64,000 nucleotides of DNA from Lentinus brumalis (taxonomy: Eukaryota; Basidiomycota; Agaricomycetes; Polyporales; Polyporaceae), in assembly GCA_001792895.1 (NCBI GenBank), contig MARA01000007.1, forward strand, positions 1,364,001 through 1,428,000. Reading direction: 5' to 3'. Under the pieces are notes generated by a model. The model did no database searches. It saw nothing but the letters and a program-made list of their open reading frames with translations, and was not told the origin of the DNA. Both the position numbers and the translations under genes were made by a program. Below are positions 47,744 through 60,100 of this stretch, piece by piece; position 1 is the stretch's first letter, and each line of letters begins with the position of its first letter.

Positions 47744-48336
47744 ATTGGCTGCGGCCGGCGTGGACGAGAGAACAGGCCACTGCAGCGGGCGGGGCATGTG
47801 CTAAAGCGTGTACAGAGCAGAGGACGAGCAGGAATGCGTCCGAGCTGATCCCGGAGCGCGGGGCGGCGAGTGCGGGGAAGCCGGGCGTCTGGGACACGCT
47901 CGGGTGAGGGCGGGACAGGCTGCCTCCCATTGGCCCCGCCCCGATGAGGCAGGTGCCGTAACGTGGAGATGCCCGATCCTGGCGACCACCCGGCGCCTGG
48001 AGTAAATCCGGGGCAGGCCATTTTCGCCGACGTCGTCCCGTCTGTGCGCCCATCCTCGCACCGAGCCCGGCGGTGCTCGTGCACTGGCTGCGTCCGGTCC
48101 ACGACAAGGCGATGGCCACGCGGACGGGCACGGCCCTCGAGCGTGCAGCACGCCAGGGACCGCGAGCGAGGGCGGGAAATGGGCTCGGGGCTGCAGACAC
48201 GCGCGTCTGCGCAGACGTAATGGTGGAAAATGGGAGGAACGAGGGGATTGGGCGGCGCAGGGCCTGGACTGATTGGACAAGGGCGCTATTGGCTCGGCAA
48301 AAGACTGGGAATCGGATCGGTGTCTCAAGGGCCAAT
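47744..48336. promoter_or_regulatory. CCAAT-box cluster upstream of Ecl1-like gene
   Basis: CCAAT in either orientation occurs at 47744-47748, 47929-47933, 48247-48251, 48272-48276, 48288-48292 and 48332-48336. The last four fall within 90 bp, about 190-280 bp before the ATG at 48523. The copy at 47929 abuts a CCCCGCCCC GC box. CCAAT is the core site of the fungal HAP complex; binding is inferred. Confidence 0.5.
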
Positions 48337-48467
48337 GAGACGCGGATGCCGAATCGGGGAGCAGACCTCGCAAGACCGGATCTCGATGCATCTCCAGCGC
48401 TGCACCTGCAAAATAAATAATAAAGTAACTCGCTCGCGACGCGGGTACCGGGAGGCACAAGTTGGGT

Positions 48468-48474
48468 TATAAGA
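48468..48474 (+). promoter_or_regulatory. TATA-like element of Ecl1-like gene
   Basis: TTATAAG lies 55 bp before the ATG at 48523, downstream of the CCAAT cluster and of an A/T-rich AAATAAATAATAAAG stretch at about 48410-48425. Confidence 0.4.
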
Positions 48475-48522
48475 CCGGGCACAGATCGTCCGCCCCTTCC
48501 CCGACATCCCTCCCCCGACACC

Positions 48523-50312
48523 ATGGACACCGTCGACATCCCCTTCGACGCCATTTGGTGCCCTGTCTGCTCTCGTCAAATCGTGCCCAAGCGGCTCTCC
48601 GTTCCCGTACTCCCCCCTCCTACCCCTGCCCCAGCGGCCCCCACCACCTCCCGTGAGCTGCGACCACCTCCCCTTTGTACGTTCACTCACTTCTACCCTC
48701 CAGATCCCAAAACATCACAGCAACCGGAACCCAGTGCTCGTCTCACTCGCGGCAAGACTGGCACCATCCGTCCTCGGGCACCTGGCCTCGTCCATGGCAC
48801 CGGTCGCGTAAAGCCCAACGGTACCATCAAGCGCTCGCCGACAAAGGACGCGCCTCAGGACACCAAGTCCGATGCGATCCCTCCCTCCAAGCCTGCTGCT
48901 CCTGTCCGCCACCGCACCATTATTGACCAGACCCCCGCACCCTTCTACTGCTCCGACGAGTGTCGGCTCGCCGACCTCCAATCCCAGCACAGTGCCATCG
49001 ACATCAACTACCACCCCGCACGGCGAGCATCCCCCTCACTCCCACCAGTACCACCAAACTCGGTCACGGAGCTTCCCTCCTCGCAGGAGGATAGCGACTG
49101 CTCGAGTGGTGCGTCGTTCGAGTCGCGCTCGTCCATGTCCTCCCCTTCCACGTCCTCCGCCACTGCCCGCCCCTCCGCCCCTTCTCCTGCCCCCAAGAGC
49201 GATCCTCACCAGGACTCGTACATCCGCCTCTCCGCCATCTACGGCTTTGCACCCCTCCCTCCCGCCGCGCCAGTCACTTCCAAGGTGACCAAGACCGCGG
49301 ACGAGCCGGCACCCCGTCTCGACGGCGGCATCATGATGGCTGCCCGTCGCATCCAGGCCGCTCTCTGTTCTGACAAGCCGAAGCGGTCCTCGTGGGGCGT
49401 GCCCGTCTACAGCGATCCTGAGGAAGACAACAAGCCGATTCCCGGGTGGACGGACGGTTCGAACGCATGGCGCGCGAGCGTATACGGCTTCGCCCCGCCG
49501 CGGGACTTCACTCGCACCGACCCCGACGACGCGGCCGTTCGCGCGTACGGTTCGTATGTCGCGAGCCCGCATCGTTCCCGTGGCGTCCATTCCACGCTCG
49601 GAGAGGGCAAGCCTGCGACAGAGGTCAAGCCCAGCGCGTCCACGGCTTCCCTGCCCGCGCGTGTTGTCGATGCTTCTACTCAAGAGTTGTACTCGCAGTT
49701 CTCCGCTTCCTTCAACCGTCGTTCCGAGTCGCGCAGCTCCGTTCACCGAAGCCACAATCTGTCGTCGTCCCCCACTGGTTCTGCTCGTTCTGCGCTCGGG
49801 CGTGAGATCTCCCTCCTCGCGCCCGGCGCTGAGGGGCGTCTCTTGGTCCCCAATGTGAAGATGCGGCGAGTGAACTCTAGCGCTTCTAGCATCGACGGTT
49901 CCTCGTCCTGGGATAGCCAGAGCGGCATCTACAGTGCGGGGTCCGTTTCCGGCAGGAAGCGCAGTCCCCTTAGCCGCCAGAACAGCGACGCCAGCGTCGA
50001 CGTCATGGAGACCCAGAGCGAGCATGGCAGACTTGAGATTCGCTCGATGCCCAGTGTGGCCAAGCCCCGTCCCACACCTGGTATGTGATCCTGCAACGTG
50101 TCGTTCCACATGTACTCATCATATCACTTACAGCTCGGACTGGGAGCTATTCCTCTGAGACCTACAAGTACAACATCATGCGCACCGCGCCCAAGAGAGA
50201 AAAGCGGATCGTACGCAAGGTCATCGACGGCGTCGAGCGCGACTTCGAGGTCGAGGTCGAGGTTGAGGAGACCCCCAAGCGGCTCTTCCTCTTTGGCGGC
50301 ACGCGCAATTGA
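48523..50312 (+). CDS. Ecl1-type zinc-motif protein, long basidiomycete form
   Basis: Two exons, 48523-50080 and 50134-50312, with a 53-nt intron (GTATGT donor, TTACAG acceptor); 578 aa. The N-terminus carries the Ecl1-type split zinc motif: WCPVC (C13, C16) and FYCSDEC (C143, C147). Small Ecl1/2/3 proteins of fission yeast, which extend chronological lifespan and respond to nutrient and metal stress, have the same CxxC...CxxxC arrangement in about 80-90 residues. Here the two halves are about 126 residues apart and a long Ser/Pro-rich, disordered tail follows, with YGFAP repeated twice (SAIYGFAPL, SVYGFAPP). Exon 2 encodes a charged end (ETYKYNIMRTAPKREKRIV) with an EVEVEVEE run. Role in transcriptional stress or lifespan control is inferred from the motif only. 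It is the only gene in some 32 kb. Confidence 0.75.
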
Positions 50313-51954
50313 GCGCAGCGAGGCTATGTCGCGGAGTATGGGCGAGGCATCGTCCCACGTCCAGCCCCCATTGCATCTCCAGCATCATCCCATGTCAATA
50401 CCGCACCACACTCATACCCCTTGTCAATATGGATACCTCGCCCGCATCGCGCATACCCTCGCCGTCGCCTGACGGTGTGCATCGTCATTCCCTTGCATCG
50501 ACACGAATCAATTGCATCCCTCGTCGCCGCCTCATCTGACTTATTCGCCGCTCGCCGCATGCTCTCGATCGCCTATCGTTATCTCCAATGCCTACCCTGC
50601 CCGCCCGCATCCGCATCTACCGTATGTCCCTCTACTCGACTACGCTACGACCCGCCTACTCGCTCGCGTTCGGCCCCCATCCTAATCAACGCCTGCGATC
50701 GCGCACAAAATGTCCCATATCCCCTGTATATCATCTGTACCACCACTGCTTCCTCCGGGTCTTGGCTTATCGCCGTCGGGTCTTGGGTCTCCTCTCATCT
50801 TGGGCACTCCCCGGGTCAGGGACGCGGGCGCACACCGCCGTCCCCCACTGTCCTGCGCCGCGCGGGCGGAGGGGGGACGTGTACATTCTCGTGTATCGGT
50901 ATCTCGCATGCTCGTCTGTCGTGGTCGCTCGTTTGGTCTCTGGATCTCCCCGTCTCATCATCATTCCCGATCGTTTTTTCCTTTGCTTCCGTTTGGTTTT
51001 TGGAGAAGTTGTATGAACAGTACCGCGTACTTATTATTGTGTCTGCTTCGTTGTGCCATGATTGTTGTTTCCCGTTCGCTTTGTCGCCAAGTGCCTCTTG
51101 GTTGTTATCGTTGTACTTGTACCGCCGTCGCCGTCCTGATCCTCGCGCCCCCTCATCGCATACGCATACCACACGCATCCATCCATCCTTGCATCCAGTT
51201 GCCCCACGCACACCACATTGCATCGTCTCGGGTACCCGCTACCATACCCCCATACCTCCTATTACCGCATACCGCCGCCATACCGCACGCATACGGATAC
51301 GATGATACCGCGCAGGACCCCCCATCGTTATTCCCCTTCATCGCTTGTACGAACGCCATATGATACATAACAGTACGATAGTAATGAATCTCTCATGTTG
51401 ATGTCCATCTTGCCTGGCGTGACCTCAAAAAATGAATGCAGCGCGACAGGTGATGCATATGCATATGCTGCATGGCTGCAGTGTAGGTCCGTAGGGCGTT
51501 CGGAAGGCGACTAGATCCGCTGTGAGATGAAAGCGCAGCGAGACGGAGATGACGCGCCTTCGACTCGCTAGCTGTAGCACCACATTATCATGATCATATG
51601 TAGGCAAAGTGCAATACCTCGGTACGCTCGGAATGCTGGTGAGTATGTATGCAATGATGCGCACGCGCATGATACTATGAAGTGGGTCGTGCATCCCGTG
51701 CGGCGTGCGGGGCCCCGCATTTCCCCAGGTGCTTCGCGAGGCCAGAGTCCGAGTCCGAGTCCGCCCCGTGCTTCGCGAAGGAGGTGTGGCTCGCGCTGCA
51801 GGCTGCAGCTCGGAACTCGGAACTCGCTCGGGTTCCGGTGACGCGTTCTGACACTGCGGCTGGTCACTGCGCCGATTGCTCGTTCTTCTTCGCGCGTCGG
51901 GGTGCGTAACCGTTTACGCGTACGAGTGGGCAGGGAAGGGATGATCGGGCGGCG

Positions 51955-51975
51955 CGACGTCGACGTCGACGTCGG
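51955..51975. repeat. Short tandem array, 6-bp unit CGACGT
   Basis: Three perfect copies of CGACGT followed by CGG. The unit contains the palindrome GACGTC, so the array is self-complementary over most of its length. Confidence 0.8.
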
Positions 51976-52440
51976 ATAGAAGCTGTCAGTACTGTCTGCG
52001 CGCGCGAGAGAGACGAGAGAGAGCTAGAGCTAGAGGGGACGTCGGTCCCGATGCGACCTTCACTGCGGGGACGTCGGGCACACTCCAAGTCACTCGACGC
52101 TGGTTGGTCGTTCAGTCGGCTTCTGGACGCCGCAGGGATGTACGGTAAGCTAACTGCATGTACATACGTATACAGCCCCGATGCCGAGCGAGCTGAGGGT
52201 TATCCGGACAGGCTGCAGAAGAGCAAATCTAGAGACTACTTAGAGTTACCATGCATATGGCTGCCGCTGCAGCAGCCGTGTGTACGAAAACTAATAGTAC
52301 ATGTCACAGGAGCCCCGCGGCGGTTCGGATTGACTGGAGATGACATGTGCGAGCCTCAGTTCGGCCGCGGCGGAGGTTCGACGCATTCGCGATGTGCAGC
52401 AGCAGCGCCCCGCGGGGAGCCGAAGTCTGCACGAGCTGTG

Positions 52441-52464
52441 GCTGGGCTGCTGGGCTGCTGGGCC
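52441..52464. repeat. Short tandem array, 8-bp unit GCTGGGCT
   Basis: Two perfect copies of GCTGGGCT and a third with one final change (GCTGGGCC). Confidence 0.75.
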
Positions 52465-53928
52465 GTCGTGCTGCGCGTGGTTCCCGGTGGAAGGTGTGCG
52501 TTGCCAGTACTTGCATATGCATGGACCTCCGAGCCCGACGTCAGCGAGCAATCTCCGAGTCCCAAGCCGAGTCCGGATGGATGGGCATGCGCGGCCGGAG
52601 AGCGTGGGCGAGGCAGAGCTCTCCGAGGCGGTCCTTAGGAAGCACAGGAGGTGTGGCGGGTGGCTCTCGGAGACGGAACTCTGTAGCTCGGAACACTGCT
52701 CGAGGCCGCGGGCTTAGGATGGCCGCAACGTTAACGTTGACTTGCGAGCGTCGGTAAGGGCGGCGTCGGCTGCGGGCGCTGTGTTGTAACTTGTGTCTGT
52801 CGGCATGAGTTAAGGTAAGGGGTAAGTATGCTTGCGCTGCGGACGACGTGCGCGCGGAATGCGGGACCTCGAGGAGGCCGACGGGCATGGCCACGCCGCT
52901 CGCCCGGCGCTCGCGCTGCACGAAGGTTTGGCTGTTGTGTGACGTCATGCACTGAACGACAGACACCCTGTGGAGGCGACATCCGTTCATGCTGGGATGA
53001 ATCGTTGGCGGTCGGTGTGTACGATGTTCCCTGGAGCTCTGGGGCCCCGAGGATGACTTGCTGCGTGCCGACGCCGTGCCGTTCAGTAAGTAAGTACAGA
53101 GTCCCCTAGTGCCGCTTCCGAGATCGTACCGTCCAGAGCTGTGACTGCGACGTTTGTTGAGACGAGACACCTGGCATTCGGAAGCACATGAGAATAGAGT
53201 ACGGTACAGTAACATGTGTCGAGTGGGACATGCGAAGCTCGAAGGCGACGTTTGCGATCCTCTGCGGGAGCCTTGCAGGATATCGACATCCGCGTCCTGA
53301 CCACGGCAGGCGGGTCCCGAAGTGAGGCCTGTCAGAGTCCAGAACGAATCGCGTCGTGCATGTCGAGACTCGAGGCATGTCGTCGACGAGGAAGAAAACA
53401 GAGGGGAAGAGGAGCACAGCGCCACACGGAGATGCCTCTTCCGCCTCTCGTTCGGCCTGTCGATCGCGCACCACACACGACTCGGGCAGGCTCGGACGCG
53501 ACGATAAACGTTAAGTAACGCAGGTTAAGGCTAACGACGATCGCCGTGGGGTACCCGGCGGGAGGGCTCGATATGGGCAGCGCGAAGGGATGTGCCTCCG
53601 AAGTGTCCGAGACGGGGGCACTGGGGACTGCGGGCCGTCGACCGATGGACGGCCATTGGCGATGAGCGGGCGGCATGATGCATCGCTGCTGAAGTGGTTA
53701 GCCCCAAAGGGTCCAAGGGAGGCTCAGGGCTGCGTTCGAGGGTGTGGCCGATGGCGGTCGCGACCACGGGCGTGCTGCCCTGGCGAGGAGCTAACGTCCC
53801 GCGTGCGGGCGTTGCGTTGTCTCGGGAGGGTGTGGCCATGCGCTCTGTTCGCGTGTCGACTGTGGCTGACGGCGGTGATTCGTGGAGCGGAATTTAGTGC
53901 GTCTGCATGGTTATCTGTACGTACTTAC

Positions 53929-53948
53929 TGGTCCTGGTCCTGGTCCTG
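53929..53948. repeat. Short tandem array, 6-bp unit TGGTCC
   Basis: Three perfect copies of TGGTCC plus TG. Confidence 0.8.
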
Positions 53949-56370
53949 CTGTTCGCGATTCAATTTTCAGTCGCGCGTCGGGTGGCCACTGACACTGGCA
54001 CTGGCGAAGCTGACATACCGAGAACCCGACAGATACGCCAACTCCGGAGATGCGTTTGGTGGAATGTTCCTGCGTTCTGCGGGCCTTCGACCAACTTCCT
54101 CCAGGAGCGAATCGGACGAGGCGCGTCGAGCAACAAGTGCCCACCGATTGGCGCGCAGCCCGACGCGTCGGGCCCGCCAATGATGTCACTCACGCGTGCG
54201 GTCGACGCTGTCTGTGAGCATACGCCGTAAATGCGACGGCTTTCCGCCTTTCGCTGCAGCAGATATCGTCCTCGCCGTCGTCTTGTGATCTCCATTGGGA
54301 CTCCGAACTTCTCTTCGACGTTTCTCGTCTTCGACCGTGTTCTCGTCCCCAAGGAGTTCGCAAGTGGAGCGAGTCAGTGTCACAGACTATTATTGAGAGC
54401 GACACTCAAGTTCCGCAGAACACCCCCGACACGTACAGCCTCTTCTCCAACGCCGCTTCTCGAGCTTCTCTCGCGCTCGCAGGCCATTCAGTTTGGTGGG
54501 CGTTCCTGAGCCTGCCTGATGTGCCAAGGTAAATCCCCAACAATATTCGCGCGACGCAGGCATCTGCACTCTTCGAAGCAGAACGCGATCGATGTACGTC
54601 CTCCCAGGGACGCTCTTCCTTACGGCTCCCGCTGCCACGGTACACCCTGCGACGCCATCCTCCAGTGTCCACAGCGCACGGGGAGCAGGGCATATGTCAC
54701 CGAGTGGCGGCCTCCTGCGAGTTCGAAGTTCTCAAAGTTCTCAAGTCGAAGGCGCGGTCTGGACTCTAGGCCCTGAACTATCCATCAATATTGATCCATT
54801 CTAGGAGAGTGTCACCTCAAAGGCCATGTGGTCGCCTCCGTCGTCATTGCACTGGTGGCAGCCGCCACCTCGTCATCGCATCCGCGACAACCGACTCGTC
54901 CTCGTGAACCCGTTGCCTCAATCGCAATGCAATCTTCCGACGCTCCAACGCAGCCCTGAACGTCTGGAGTCTGGACTCGCCTGTGCATTCGCTCGGCCAC
55001 CGACGCTGCATATGCACTTAATTAGCGCGAGGGTGCTCGCGTAAGTGGCCACTCACGTAGGCTGTCATATGGCTGGAACGTTTGGCTAATCTTTACCTCT
55101 TTATGATTCGCTAGTGCACTCAATTGAAACAGCTGTGTTTGCTCCAGTTGGAAAAAGGCTCTCCAGCCTGCTGCAAAACTTACTTAGCCGACCCTGACAG
55201 TAAGTTTTCGTGACGATCTGCACCCGCCATGGTTAACCAGAGTTCTGCCGGCAGCGTCACCTCCGTCCGCGAACTGTAAAAGTTGCAAGCACTGTATGAG
55301 CAAGCCGCCCGGGTATACATACGCAGCATGCCTCGCGGCCGGACGGCGTTCAAGTGATGTCACCCTTGGATGGTTAGCTGGCCACGCCCACTTCCGAAGG
55401 TTGATCCGCGCACACGCACACGCACCTCCGCTCGCTTTCACCAGCTCGAGGAGGCTCCCTCACTTCTTTTCCGGGTGCTCGCACGGCGTCTCGGGCAACG
55501 TTGCACGCTCGCGCGGTCCAGGTCGAGCATGAACGTTTGGACTTGCCCCGGTGACATCCTCCCGTCGCCGCGAGCTCCTCGCCAGCCCGGTGTGCACACC
55601 TCCCGTGTCTGTCATCGTCTCGCCACACGCTGCACCTGCCGCAGTAGCACATCCGTGTATCCCTCCAGTCCTTTCCGGGCAGAACGCACACCATGGACGC
55701 GCGCCTGCGGTTCTCGTGACCGCCGCGGGTTTACGTCTCCTCCTCCTTGCGCCGGCTGCTGCTTCGCCCAGCTGAGTGAGTACTAGTCACTAGTCATCGC
55801 TTGCTGCTGCTGACAGTGACTGTGGGCATCGATGACTCACGATTCATGTCTGTCCCATCCCATGATTCAGCGGCCTTGATCCATCCGTCCACTTCATCTG
55901 CCCACCGTCCGAGAACACTTCCTTCGTCCGACGGCGACAGCTCGACCTTCTCCGAGGTCCACTGCACCCGCGCCGATCTGCAGTCCCCAGCGGCACGCGC
56001 GTCAGGTGCGGCGTCACGGGCATCGAGTGGTCTTGTGGCTGGCTGGCTGGCTCGCTGCAGACTCGTCGTATTGTACGTGGATGAGCATCGAGCATCGCTG
56101 TGACTGTGGTGAGGGGATCAGGCTTCTAGCCCGAGCTTGTTGCGCGCCCACGCCCTTCTCACATCCCGAAACGGAGACGGAGATGGCGATCGCACTCGGG
56201 TGTGCACTGTGTCCAATCTGGGTCGCTGGCCACATGATGCATGAGCAGTTACAGAGCTGGGAGAACAGCGTCCGCCCGTCACAAGCCTGCGGTCGTGGAC
56301 GTGTGCGCCTGTGGGCGACATCGGGGGCCCCATGGCCGCTTACGACCTAACGGGCATTCCAGCTGGCTAA

Positions 56371-56402
56371 CGGGTTACGGGTTACGGGTTACGAGTTACG
56401 GG
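56371..56402. repeat. Short tandem array, 7-bp unit CGGGTTA
   Basis: Three perfect CGGGTTA copies, one CGAGTTA and a partial CGGG. As TTACGGG it differs from the fungal telomere unit TTAGGG by one inserted base; this resemblance may be chance. Confidence 0.85.
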
Positions 56403-56520
56403 AGGAGGGTACGTAAACGTTGTCTCCGAGTGCGGGCGCTGGGGGGGCTGACAAGGTTTGCTATGCAGATGATCACTCCTGGCGACGCGGAGGGACGAGG
56501 ACCTAGACAGGCACAGGTTA

Positions 56521-56538
56521 ACGTTCACGTTCACGTTC
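56521..56538. repeat. Short tandem array, 6-bp unit ACGTTC
   Basis: Three perfect ACGTTC copies, directly after GGTTA. Confidence 0.8.
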
Positions 56539-56603
56539 AAGTCGCACTGGCAGGGCAGAGATCTGACACTGCGCCACCGGGTGGGGGGCCATGTGCTCTC
56601 GCT

Positions 56604-56635
56604 GTCCAGTGTCCAGTGTCCAGTGTCCAGTGTCC
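56604..56635. repeat. Short tandem array, 7-bp unit GTCCAGT
   Basis: Four perfect GTCCAGT copies plus GTCC. Confidence 0.85.
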
Positions 56636-57082
56636 GCGTACGCAGTGGCGCGCTGGGGGCGTTCGGTGTGTATGTGCGTAATCGTATGCCGGACAGAGGG
56701 AGCAGCTGTCTGTCGCTGTTGCGATGTCCCGGATCCGCGTCGCCGCGAGGACCTAGGACCCAGGACGGCCGCCCGAGGACAGGACGACGACAGGTGCGCG
56801 TTGCCTGGGGCATCACTCAGCACTGGCAGCCCCAGCAATGGCATTGGCATCTTACGGCATGCGAGCGGGGTACTGGTCGCTACGAGGCAGAGAGGCTTCG
56901 AGAAGTGCGGGGTAGAGGCCAAAGGGGCCCCTCTTCGCACGGCAGTGGCGCCATTCAGTTCGTATATTGAACTTCTGCGCCCTGACGCGGACCTGGACGT
57001 GCACGGACGCACGAGGAAGGGGAAGCGGGTTGTATCACTCGGTCTGGCCTCGGTCGTCATTCAGTCCCTGTAAGTACTCGCT

Positions 57083-57110
57083 CTCGTTCTCGTTCTCGTT
57101 CTCGGCTCGC
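57083..57110. repeat. Short tandem array, 6-bp unit CTCGTT
   Basis: Four perfect CTCGTT copies plus CTCG, flanked by more CTCG-rich sequence. Confidence 0.85.
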
Positions 57111-60100
57111 GTCCGTCACTTGGGGAAGACGAAGAGGAGGCGCGAAGCGAGCTCGGACGAGAAGGTGGGCTGGCAGCTGCGGGCGCCCCGAGGGATCGTC
57201 TCGTCGGAGCACGCATGGACGATTGACACTGAAGTGGTCAGAGGTCAGAGGTGCAGGTGCGTCCCGGCTCGCTTGCGAATTTGTAGGCGCAGTTGCTGAT
57301 GCGGGCGAGTCGCAGCGCACGTTCCGGGGAAGCGCGAGACCGAGGATGGGTCGTCGAAGTCGGTCGATATCGATGTGCGTGTGCCGGGTGGTCGAGCGAG
57401 GATGGGGCGATGTCCTGTGTCCACCGACGATCCTTGTCTGGCCATGACTTCTCTTTCTGGGGCGACAGCTCGAGTCGAGCCCTCGCTCGTTTCCTCATCG
57501 TGATTGCCAGTATTTGGCTGAGTGCCCTCCTACTTGTCCCCTTCCTGCGCTTCTGCTATCCTTTCTGCTCTTACCGCTCTTCCGGAGATTCATCGGCCCC
57601 ACGCTCTGGGCCGCAACTGGTCCCCCATCGACTGTCGCCATTGAGAGACCTGTCAAACAGTCATCCATCCTGCGGTGTGCCCCCTGGAGAACCGATACCT
57701 CAATTATGGACGGAATGCGCAGACGCAGGCACAAGACGGGAATAGCATGCCGGCACCTTGCAGTGGCTCGGCAGCAGTTGCCCTGCAGCTGTCTCGTTTC
57801 GGACAGACGACCGTCTCGTCATCTCCAGCTACAGTAACAGTATCCTCCCCGCACCCCGCACCCGTCTGCATCTCCGATCCCGTCATTGGCCAACCGCACC
57901 CCCGCTCCCTTCCGTGACCACCCTACCGCCGCCCCCGAGCGTCCGGCACGTGTGCCAATCTCGAGCTCAAACGCGAACAAGGCCTGTCCTGTATGGCGGC
58001 CATGCACCACGCCATCTATCACGTCCCGTTCTGTGCATACCGAATTGCCTGAAGGAGAGCGAAGCCACTCACGCTTGCCAGTGCGCCAGAAGGCGCGCCG
58101 CGTCGCCCCCGCAGGATCCCGTTTCGGACTCCGCGGGCTGTCCGGTTCGGTGATACGAGCTACGAGACGGATTGCCGTGCCTGCATGTCCATTGCGGGCG
58201 ACCTCTCGACGTCGGCCAACACATCCTCCTGAATGCCAGCGGCCGACGCTCGACGCCGGCGTATTCTTACGTCTTGCGTCCTGGATCTTTCCGCGAGCGG
58301 TTGTGGCTGCACGGTGTGTAGTCCCTGCATGATACGGTCGCTGGTAGACCGGGGTATACTGTTTATGCCCGCGGTTTGCTGGCCACCGGTACGCAGCTCG
58401 GCGTCCGAGTTCGACGTGCCAGGCTGGTCCGCGCTTGAAGATGTCAGCATCCTCGCCGGAGAGGCGCGTTCCCCGCAATGGACAGGTTTCGCGTTCGTTC
58501 ATGTGGTCATGCCGAGCATGGAGCTTATTTCCCCAGATTCGAGCCCCAGCTGGAGGACTCTCGAGCATGCTGCTGTCATTGCTCAATCAACGACGATCCG
58601 CACGGGTCCCGAGACTGCGCGGCGGGTTGGACCACGGCAGGTCCTCGTTTGGCGGATCCGAAATACTTGGACACCGGGCTTTGCGCGTCGGGCGGCGTAC
58701 GTGCCGCTCCCCGGCTTCTTCCAGTGCCTGTGTCGGTGTATGTGGACGCCCACGTCGTCGGTGCATCTAGGAAGCACTGGCAAGTGGAGTAGTATGGCAG
58801 GAAATCGGTGTTAAGATGTCGCTGTCTCCGGAATACAGTTCACGCTGGCGTCCGCCACTTGGGCACATGCGTCTGTGGCAGGGACAACGACATCGGCATC
58901 GGCGCAAGAAGCATCAAGACATCACGCCCCCGACGCCCGCCAGTGCTGAAGGCCGAGGAGACGCGCCGCGGGACAGCGACCATCGCTATCTGTGGGTGTC
59001 TGGGAGGGACACATCGCTTTTTGCGATTCAGTCTAGGTGCGTGCCGTAGCGTCGCAGACGTTCGGTGTCTATACGTGTGCTCACGCTGCGTTGGCTTCTT
59101 CCCGCTAGAAGAGCTCGTCACGACTGGAGGCGCGCGACGAGCTGCGCTCATGCCAGCATGCGTTCACAACGGGGCCGCCACAGGACGAACCTGGAAAGCA
59201 CCTCTGCAGCGAAGGAGAAGGCGAAAGTCGGGCTTTGCGCCTGCTGTTGCGATTGCGTGCAAACAGGATCAGGGATGCTACGATGCGACCGGAGGAAGCA
59301 CGAGAGGTGGATCGCTGCGAGGTCAGGTGAAACTGATTTCGCGGTCGTTGTATTGGATGGGCTCCACTGAGACGCGCGGCCATCGACGTTGGCGTGGTCG
59401 GTAGGTACTCCAGACGCTCCGTGGTCGGATGCTGCAGGTTAACCCTTGTCTTGACAGATACATGGGTGGTAAGGGGTTATCCCTGATCCGCGCGACGGGG
59501 GAGAAACCCTCGGGGCTGCTTGGGCTAAATGAAGAGATGTCTGCCTGCACATGTGCTGCTCGACAGAAGACAGACGGCAGGCTGCGAAGACACCGCCTGT
59601 ATGTGATTGTGCCTCCTTCAAGAACGACCGCATCGAGCTGACGGACCGCGGGGAGCCGGCGCTGACAGAACTCTGTATGGTATGTTTGTTCCTTGCCGAA
59701 GCGAAGCCTCCGCATGTAACGAGTTTCGCATAGGTCCCTGCGTATGTCAGGTCACGGCAAAGGGAGCAATCTGGAGCCGTCCAGCCTCCTGAGGGTGACG
59801 ATATTGGGGGTGTCCCTCTTGAATGCCGAGCAGCCTGCATGAGACCGGACGGCTGCTTGAATAGTTCAGCAGGCAAAGTAGGAGGATAGGTACGTGATTC
59901 GACCATCATCATGTCGTGATACAGCGTACATGGAGGCTCTGCGCAGCGGTCGCACTGGACATGGACATGATGAACGGCTCAGGACCGCGGTCGTCGTCAT
60001 GTCTATGTCAGTCTCTCCCAGTCGTATGAAGTCCGGTGTCCAGGGCCTTCGAGAGGTACCTCGCCCTGGAGACCTGCCGTAGGTGCTTGGACGTCCGGCA

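Noticed and set aside
47487..48554. 355-codon minus-strand ORF overlapping the Ecl1-like promoter and start
   Set aside because: Composition is Arg/Ser/Pro/Ala-rich without domains, it overlaps the supported Ecl1-like start on the other strand, and stop codons are rare in this GC-rich stretch.
49036..50109. 357-codon minus-strand ORF
   Set aside because: Shadow of the Ecl1-like gene, whose zinc motif, intron and C-terminal exon support the plus strand.
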